Assembly (NCBI GenBank): GCA_002731665.1
Contig: PCCJ01000042.1
Coordinates: 1-34,386, forward strand
Direction of reading: 5' to 3'
From: Actinomycetota bacterium
GTDB taxonomy: Bacteria; Actinomycetota; Acidimicrobiia; Acidimicrobiales; Poriferisodaliceae
DNA length: 34,386 nt
Below the pieces are notes generated by a model. The model did not search any database, was not told the DNA's origin, and saw only the letters and a program-made list of their open reading frames with translations. A program made the translations under genes and the position numbers. Each line of letters begins with the position of its first letter. The stretch's first letter is position 1. This document shows positions 33,759 through 34,386 of this stretch, one piece after another.

Positions 33759-34386
33759 TTAGCGACAACCACCATTGGCTTTGTCCCAGGCACAGTTAGG
33801 AGTTCCGCCGTTGGCATCAACAACATCTCCTACCATTACCCACGTTTGGTTATCAGCATCAAACTGGCTGTACTCAGAACCTTCAATAAAGTAAGCGTCT
33901 GCGTTACCGCTTAGTTCGGTGACTAAACCATCTAAAAGACCCGGGTGATAGATCTTAAAGTTACGGAGGGCAAGCATCAGGTTAGTTCTGCTCATGCCTC
34001 CAGGAAGTGCATCAGCAATCCGGAAGGCTTCGGTAAAGGCGTAGCCACGGAAGACACCTTCGCCTGTTAACGAAATACCGGGATCTTCACCAGCAGCAGT
34101 TATCAGGTCACGTGCAAATTTAATGAAAGGTTCGTCCATCTTCCCTGTGTCTGTGGTGTCTTTCGCTCCACCACCAACAATCCAGTAGCCATTAGCTGCA
34201 GCTCCAGCAGGAGCTAAGTATGCAGCAATACCTTTACATACTGAAGGAGTGAAAGCAGCAGACAGACGGTCATAGAGACCAGATGCTTCTACTTCTTGAA
34301 TTGCCAACAAGCATGGGTTACCAGCGGTCATCGAAATGAACACATCTGGATCAAAGGCAGAAATAGTAGTTACCTCATTGGTGAGA
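33759..34386 (-). CDS. Leu/Ile/Val-type periplasmic binding protein, C-terminal part
   Basis: The reading frame stays open to the window edge, so this is the C-terminal part (about 208 residues) of a longer protein; the GTG at 34343 is internal, not the true start. Seen: TISAFDPDVFISMTAGNPCL (a lobe strand of type I binding proteins), TPSVCKGIAAYLAPAG, GYWIVGGGAKD, FIKFARDL, GVFRGYAFTEAFRIADAL, LMLALRNF and a C-terminal GDVVDANGGTPNCAWDKANG. These fit ABC-transporter substrate-binding proteins of the LivJ-like Peripla_BP_6 group (full length near 400 residues). Several Cys near the end (GTPNCAW, GGCR) may form disulfides. The permease and ATPase genes would lie outside the window. Ligand unknown. 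Confidence 0.8.
   Translation of the reverse strand, partial: LTNEVTTISAFDPDVFISMTAGNPCLLAIQEVEASGLYDRLSAAFTPSVCKGIAAYLAPAGAAANGYWIVGGGAKDTTDTGKMDEPFIKFARDLITAAGEDPGISLTGEGVFRGYAFTEAFRIADALPGGMSRTNLMLALRNFKIYHPGLLDGLVTELSGNADAYFIEGSEYSQFDADNQTWVMVGDVVDANGGTPNCAWDKANGGCR

Noticed and set aside
32489..34386. Prophage or integrative element at the right end
   Set aside because: Only one phage-type gene is present; no integrase, attachment-site repeat, tRNA or structural phage gene was seen.

Overview
The window looks like a compact, moderately AT-rich chromosome segment (roughly 45-50% GC by eye) from a marine actinomycete-type bacterium, most plausibly Acidimicrobiia. This is inferred from the mix of luciferase-like (probably F420-dependent) oxidoreductases, class III CoA-transferase, actinobacterial-type P450, FadE-like acyl-CoA dehydrogenases, an ECF sigma/anti-sigma pair and several starts without a Shine-Dalgarno sequence. 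SAR202-type Chloroflexota is an alternative, because it has similar oxidoreductase expansions. No rRNA, tRNA, CRISPR, transposase or integrase was seen.

Layout. 135-6612 (+): an AddB-like nuclease and an AddA/RecB-like helicase-nuclease, overlapping by 8 nt, probably a double-strand-break repair complex. 6587-9890 (-): ECF sigma factor, one-pass membrane anti-sigma candidate and amidase, tightly spaced. 10004-12010 (-): SDR dehydrogenase and CaiB-type CoA-transferase, abutting. 12129-12491 (+): a DUF2237 protein. 12671-17153 (-): a five-gene coupled cluster of P450, esterase, PaaI-type thioesterase, luciferase-like oxidoreductase and TauD-type dioxygenase. It is divergent from a YihY/BrkB membrane protein (17197-18114), with overlapping -10 boxes between them.

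18034-26067: MFS transporter, a strong palindrome, alpha/beta hydrolase, small membrane protein, SDR, FadE-like acyl-CoA dehydrogenase, an acyl-CoA carboxylase carboxyltransferase without a neighbouring biotin carboxylase, then TesB thioesterase and a catalytically atypical SDR on the other strand. 26081-30343 (-): luciferase-like oxidoreductase, YbaK-type deacylase, MFS transporter, hot-dog thioesterase and aldo/keto reductase. 30430-32488 (+): a canonical acyl-CoA dehydrogenase and an isopenicillin-N-synthase-like 2OG oxygenase.

The last 2 kb differ in character: long non-coding stretches, a possible decayed gene fragment, a lipoprotein of a type I associate with tailed phages, two sequence-related hairpin terminators, and the 3' part of a Leu/Ile/Val-type binding protein that runs off the window edge.

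Taken together, 10-32 kb reads as a catabolic region for hydrophobic carboxylic acids, esters or terpenoid/steroid-like compounds: uptake or efflux (MFS), oxygenation (P450, TauD, 2OG), ester cleavage, CoA transfer, beta-oxidation-type dehydrogenation and thioester release. The actual substrates cannot be read from the sequence. Genes are packed so tightly that three convergent pairs overlap at their 3' ends (26, 81 and 27 nt).
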